Assembly (NCBI GenBank): GCA_000514715.1
Contig: AZWL01000001.1
Location: forward strand, 496,186-560,185
From: Streptomyces sp. CNH099
GTDB taxonomy: Bacteria > Actinomycetota > Actinomycetes > Streptomycetales > Streptomycetaceae
Reading direction: 5' to 3'
DNA: 64,000 nucleotides
Shown: in pieces, positions 60,138 through 64,000 of the stretch
Layout: each line of letters begins with the position of its first letter
Numbering within the stretch: position 1 is the stretch's first letter
Made by a program: the position numbers and the translations under genes
The notes under the pieces: model-generated
What the model was told of the DNA's origin: nothing
The model's input: only the letters and a program-made list of their open reading frames with translations
Databases searched by the model: none

Positions 60138-60317
60138 ACCGCCCCGCGGCCCCGGTCCGGCACCGGCCCGGCCCCGGTCCGGTGCGGGCCCGGCCCGGCC
60201 CGGTCACGGCCCGGTAACGGCCCCCACCTGCCCCGACGGCGGGCGGGGGGGATCGCGGCCTCGGCGTTTCCCGCGCGCTGCCCGTACCCTCGTAGGGCAC
60301 CGGCAGGCAGGAAAGGT

Positions 60318-62699
60318 ATGCCCTCGTTCGACAAACTCAGGGCCCGGCTCGCGCGCACGGTGCGGCGGGCCGGGGAGGCGGCACCGCCGCGGGACGCCGT
60401 CGTCCTGCGGTGGCTCGCCTTCGCGGTCGCCGTGCTCGCGACGGCGGTGCTCGTCGTCGCCGGCACGGCCCGCTCGACCGTCGCCGACGCCGGCTTCTAC
60501 CGCTCGGCGCTCGACCGGGAGCACGCCTACCAGCGGCTCTACGACGAGGTGCTCGTCGACCCCGAGGCGTCGCACGTCACCCGCGACCTGCTCGCCCGGC
60601 TGCCGGTGCCGGAGTCCGTCGTCACCTCCAACCTCAAAACCGTCCTGCCGACGACCACCGCCCGGGCCATGGCCGACGGCGTCATCGCGGACGCGGTGGC
60701 GTACCTGCGCGGGGACCGCGACAAGCTGGTCCTGGAGATCGACCTGCGGCCGGTGCTCGACAACCTGGCCGCCGTGGGCAACGTCCACTTCGCCGACGTC
60801 GTCGCGAACCTCCAGGACCGGCCCGCCCCCGACTACGCCGCCTTCCAGTCCGACCTGGGCGACGCCGTGGACCGGATCGCCGCCGGCGACCGCCCGGAGG
60901 GGCTGCCGACGCTCGACCTCACCGAGGCGCAGGCGAAGGCCGCCACCGACGCGGTGCTGCGCGCCGTGCCGTGGCACCAGCGCGCGGAGCTGCGCCCGCG
61001 GCTGCTCGCCGCGCTCGGCAGCGGCGACCTGGCCACGGCGCTGGCGGAGGTCGGGCCCGCGCTCTTCGCCCAGCGGGCCGACAACGCCGCGTGGGCGCTG
61101 CGCGACACGGCGGACGGGGTGTCGTGGGACCTGGCGGCCGAGTTCGGCGCCGGCAGCGACGCGCCACGCACGGCGCGTGAGGCCCGCTCCTTCACGCGGC
61201 TGGGCCTCGGCTGGGTGCAGACCGGGGCCGTGGTCCTCGGGCTCGCCTCCCTGGCCGTGCTGTGGCGGTACGGGCCGCGCGCCCCGGGCCGGCGGCTGCT
61301 GCGCATCGGCGGGGCGCTGGCGTGCGGGGGCGCGCTGACGTTCACGCTGACGCTCGTGGTGCGCGGGATGACCGGCGGCACCGTCGCCGCCGCGCCGGGG
61401 AACTGGCCGGACTCCGCCGCCCGGCTGCTGGACGACGTGCAGCGCACGGCGCTGGAGCGGCTGTACACCGTCGCGCTGACGACGGCCGCCGTCCCGCTGA
61501 CGGCGGGCGTGCTGCTGGCCGCCGGCGGGTGGCTGTGGCAGCGCCGCGCCGCCGCGGCGGCCGCGTCGAGGGCCGAGGCCGGGGAGCCCGCGCCCGGGGA
61601 GATCCCGGTCGGCGAGGCCGGGACCGGCGGGCCGACGGCTGCCGGCGACCCCGGTGCCGACGGGCCCGCAGCCGCCGGGCCCGGCGCGGCCGAGCCCGTG
61701 CCGGCCATTCCGCCGCGCCACCGCTGGGGCGCGGTCGGCGTCGTCGCCGCCGCGCTGGCCGGCGCCGCGTTCGTCCCGAACGCCTTCGGCGGCGAGTCCG
61801 ACCGCCGCTGCAACGGGCGCGCGGAGCTGTGCGCGCTGCGCTACGACGAGGTGGCCCAGCTCGCCTCGCACAACGCGATGGCCACCTCCCAGGACCGGTT
61901 CATCGCCCCGCTGCAGGACCCGTCGATCACCGGCCAGCTCAACGAGGGCGTGCGCGCCCTGCTCCTCGACACCCACCGCTGGGAGACGCCGCAGGAGATC
62001 GCCGCGCGGCTGGCGGACTCGGACTTCTCCCCGGCCATGCAGCGGCAGATCCGCTCCGTGCTGGACACCGTCGACCCGCCCCGCCGGGGCACCTGGCTGT
62101 GCCACGCCGTCTGCCGCGGCGGGGCGCTGCCGCTGGTCCCGGAGCTGGAGAAGATCGGCGACTGGCTGGAGCAGAACCCCTCGGACGTGGTCACGCTGGT
62201 GATCCAGGACGGCATCAGCGGCGCCGGCACCCGTGCCGCGATGCGCAGCGCGGGGGTGGCGGACATGGCGTTCACGCCGGACGACGACCCGCACGCGCAG
62301 TGGCCGACGCTCGGCGAGATGATCGACGCGGACCGGCGGCTCGTCGTGTTCGCGGAGAAGGCGGACGGCCCGGCGCCCTGGTACCGCAACTTCTTCCGGT
62401 ACGGCATGGAGACCCCGTTCGCGTTCCGCGACCCCGAGGACATGACGTGCGAGCCGAACCGCGGCGGGACGGACAACCGGCTCTTCCTCATGAACCACTT
62501 CATCAGCAACAGCGGCGGCAGCCGGCTGGACGCCGGCCGCATCAACGCCCGCGACTTCGTGCTCGACCGCGCCCACCGGTGCGAGCGGGAGCGCGGCCGG
62601 CCGGTGAACCTGGTGGCCGTCGACTACGCCACGATCGGCGACGCCCGCGGTGCCGTGCGCGCGCTCAACAACGAGCGCATCGCCCGCCACGAGGAGTGA
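60318..62699 (+). CDS. Membrane protein with PLC-like phosphodiesterase domain
   Basis: 793 residues. TM1 lies at about 29-50, a long extracytoplasmic region at about 55-290, further helices at about 295-320, 330-350 and 385-410, then an Ala/Pro/Gly-rich linker, another helix at about 470-490 and a C-terminal PLC-like domain (about 510-793). That domain has LASHNAMATSQDRF (first His), ALLLDTHRWETP, TWLCHAVCRGG (second His), VTLVIQDGIS and later RRLVVFAEKAD, the pattern of bacterial PI-PLC X-domain proteins. The substrate may be a phosphoinositide or other glycerophosphodiester. ATG at 60318 has AGGAAAG upstream. A long membrane region fused to a PLC domain is unusual. Confidence 0.85.
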   Translation: MPSFDKLRARLARTVRRAGEAAPPRDAVVLRWLAFAVAVLATAVLVVAGTARSTVADAGFYRSALDREHAYQRLYDEVLVDPEASHVTRDLLARLPVPESVVTSNLKTVLPTTTARAMADGVIADAVAYLRGDRDKLVLEIDLRPVLDNLAAVGNVHFADVVANLQDRPAPDYAAFQSDLGDAVDRIAAGDRPEGLPTLDLTEAQAKAATDAVLRAVPWHQRAELRPRLLAALGSGDLATALAEVGPALFAQRADNAAWALRDTADGVSWDLAAEFGAGSDAPRTAREARSFTRLGLGWVQTGAVVLGLASLAVLWRYGPRAPGRRLLRIGGALACGGALTFTLTLVVRGMTGGTVAAAPGNWPDSAARLLDDVQRTALERLYTVALTTAAVPLTAGVLLAAGGWLWQRRAAAAAASRAEAGEPAPGEIPVGEAGTGGPTAAGDPGADGPAAAGPGAAEPVPAIPPRHRWGAVGVVAAALAGAAFVPNAFGGESDRRCNGRAELCALRYDEVAQLASHNAMATSQDRFIAPLQDPSITGQLNEGVRALLLDTHRWETPQEIAARLADSDFSPAMQRQIRSVLDTVDPPRRGTWLCHAVCRGGALPLVPELEKIGDWLEQNPSDVVTLVIQDGISGAGTRAAMRSAGVADMAFTPDDDPHAQWPTLGEMIDADRRLVVFAEKADGPAPWYRNFFRYGMETPFAFRDPEDMTCEPNRGGTDNRLFLMNHFISNSGGSRLDAGRINARDFVLDRAHRCERERGRPVNLVAVDYATIGDARGAVRALNNERIARHEE

Positions 62700-63174
62700 C
62701 GGCACCGGCACGGCCGGCCCGGCCGGCCCGGCGTGCGGGCGCCGGCCTCGCCGTGCGCCAGGGCCGCGGCCGCCGCAGCGCCCCGCGGGAGTGCGGTTCG
62801 GTTCACGGACAGGGCGCACCCGAGCGGGAGCGAGCGGTTCCGGGGACCCGTCCCGGGGGCCGGTACCTGTCGGCCCGGTTCTCCGTCGTGCGGGCGCTGG
62901 AGGTGCTGGAGGACACCCTCACGCGGTCCGAGCGCACGCTCGGCGCTGACCACCCGGACACCGTCTACGTGCGAAAGGTGCTGGTCGACGACGACCCGAT
63001 GACGGCCGACGTACGGCGGGAGCTAGGGGAGCTGGGCTGACGTCGGCCGGCGCACGGTCGTCGGGCCGGGGCGGCGGGTTCGCCGACGGGTGTCCGGTGT
63101 CCGGCCGGGCCCTCCCGTGGCACCGTGCGTAGCGCACCGCCGCCCGCAGACCTCCGCACCGACGGGACCCGCGC
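62700..63174. other. Gene-poor stretch with a TPR-like fragment
   Basis: About 475 bp between the PLC-like gene and the hydrolase gene. The only recognisable item is the TPR-like fragment at 62888-63040. The rest is GC-rich and without clear signals. Confidence 0.5.
62888..63040 (+). pseudogene. TPR-like fragment
   Basis: The frame ending at 63040 encodes ALEVLEDTLTRSERTLGADHPDTV near its end, listed in parts as ALEVLEDTLTRSE and RTLGADHPDTV, which matches the (Y/E)xxLGxxHPDT signature of kinesin-light-chain-type TPRs. GTG at 62888 gives only 50 residues; a longer version from GTG 62696 has poor composition. It is most simply the tail of a decayed TPR protein. Confidence 0.4.
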
Positions 63175-64000
63175 ATGCGCTACGCCCTCGACCCCGAACT
63201 CGCCGCGGCGGCCGCGCTGCTGGCCGAGGTCGACCTCTCCGACCTCGCCGCCGCGCGCGCCGCCCAGGCGGCCGAGCTGGCCGCGGCGCCCGCGGCCGAC
63301 GAGTCGGGCGTGGTCGTACGGGACGTGCACGCACCCGGCCTCGCGGCGGGTGCGCCGGCGGTGCCGCTGCGCGTCTACCGCCCCGCGGCGCCGGTGCCCG
63401 GGCCGCTGCCCGCCGTCTACGCGCTGCACGGCGGCGGCTTCGTCCTCGGCTCGCCGCAGGTCGACCACGACACCCACCTGCGGATCTGCCGGGAGCTGCC
63501 CGCCGTGGTCGTCGCCGCCGACTACCGCCTCGCGCCCGAACACCCCTACCCCGCCGCGCTGGACGACTGCCGCGCCGGGCTGGAGTGGCTGGCCGGGAAC
63601 GCCGCCGGCCTGGGCGTCGACCCGGCCCGTGTCGGGCTGTGGGGCGACAGCGCCGGCGCCGGGCTCACCCTGCTCGTCCGCGACCGCGGCGGGCCGCCGA
63701 TCCGCTGCCAGCACCTGCAGAGCCCGGCGCTGGACGACCGGCTGACCACGCCCAGCGCGCGGACGTTCACGGACACCCCGGTCTGGAACCGCCGCAACGC
63801 CCGGCTGAGCTGGGAGGCGTACCTCGGGCCCGGCGTACCGGGCACGCCGGGCGTGCCGCCGTACGCGGCGCCGGCCCGGGCCGCGGACCTGGCGGGGCTG
63901 CCGCCGGCGTGTGTAGCGGTGATGGAGTTCGACCCGCTGCGCGACGAGGCCGTGGCGTACGCGGAGGCGCTGGCCGCGGCGGGGGTGCCGGTGCAGCTGT
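63175..64000 (+). CDS. HSL-family alpha/beta-hydrolase (esterase), partial
   Basis: 275 codons, running off the right edge. The oxyanion motif is HGGGFVLGS (about 83-91) and the nucleophile Ser is in WGDSAGAGL. Compared with family members, the helix after the nucleophile is about four residues short (GDSAGAGLTLLVRDRGG). A later Asp (MEFDPLRDEAVAYAEAL) supplies the triad acid; the catalytic His lies outside the window. It probably hydrolyses a short-chain ester. ATG at 63175 has only a weak GACGGGA upstream. Confidence 0.87.
   Translation, partial: MRYALDPELAAAAALLAEVDLSDLAAARAAQAAELAAAPAADESGVVVRDVHAPGLAAGAPAVPLRVYRPAAPVPGPLPAVYALHGGGFVLGSPQVDHDTHLRICRELPAVVVAADYRLAPEHPYPAALDDCRAGLEWLAGNAAGLGVDPARVGLWGDSAGAGLTLLVRDRGGPPIRCQHLQSPALDDRLTTPSARTFTDTPVWNRRNARLSWEAYLGPGVPGTPGVPPYAAPARAADLAGLPPACVAVMEFDPLRDEAVAYAEALAAAGVPVQL

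Noticed and set aside
60138..60317. Repeated CCCCGGTCCGG and GGCCCGGCCC words as a functional repeat
   Set aside because: Simple low-complexity GC-rich intergenic sequence without regular unit length.
1..64000. tRNA, rRNA, CRISPR array, transposase or attachment site
   Set aside because: None recognised on reading both strands. Absence of a tRNA end or integrase argues against a simple integrated element, but a dedicated search would be needed to exclude small RNAs.

Overview
The window is very GC-rich and densely coded, with strong G/C third-position bias. Its gene families are typical of Streptomyces or a close actinobacterial relative: an AfsR/SARP-type regulator, STAND ATPases, conservon components, a FilP-like coiled-coil protein, an ECF41 sigma factor, DasR-like and iron-box operators, Tat signals and rare TTA codons. 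No tRNA, rRNA, CRISPR array or insertion sequence was recognised.

Region 1 (1 to about 18.1 kb) looks like a biosynthetic gene cluster in two minus-strand blocks with one plus-strand gene between them. Block A (about 9.35 kb down past the left edge) encodes a HAD hydrolase, an AT-ACP protein, a KS-CLF-KR-DH megasynthase, a KAS III-like enzyme and an ATP-grasp ligase. The ACP motif (LGIDSLKRMEVL) and the KR motif (ADYISANEF) resemble polyunsaturated-fatty-acid (PUFA)/secondary-lipid synthases rather than modular PKSs. No enoylreductase is visible, so a polyene acyl chain is a reasonable inference. Block B (17.9 to 10.2 kb) is a tightly packed run: GH3 N-acetylglucosaminidase, PhyH dioxygenase, a GT-A-like protein, a PLP decarboxylase, a GNAT acetyltransferase, an MFS exporter and an Sfp-type phosphopantetheinyl transferase. 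DasR-like TGGT-N4-ACCA sites lie in both promoter regions, so N-acetylglucosamine signalling may control the whole cluster.

Region 2 (18.4 to 28.4 kb) holds small genes, an M24 peptidase, a TetR regulator and two TPR-STAND regulators, both with TTA codons. They flank a two-gene glycerophosphotransferase-like unit. The second is AfsR-like, but its DNA-binding domain is cut by an in-frame TAG just before the start codon.

Region 3 (28.5 to 37.8 kb) has a tandem universal stress protein, a branched-chain amino-acid-type ABC importer with fused LivH-LivM permease, and a reduced conservon (CvnA and CvnB only).

Region 4 (38.1 to 44.4 kb) has an FAD monooxygenase, an iron-box-controlled heterodimeric ABC transporter with one degenerate ATP site, and an ECF41 sigma factor.

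Region 5 (44.6 to 64 kb) is catabolic and secretory. It has a Tat-exported beta-helix protein and a LacI repressor sharing an AGAGCGCTCT operator, a coiled-coil protein, an AGPS-like flavoprotein, and a seven-repeat beta-propeller protein. A second LacI gene precedes an FAD oxidoreductase and a sugar-type ABC importer. A Tat-exported phosphoesterase/LamG protein, a membrane PLC-like protein and a truncated alpha/beta-hydrolase follow.
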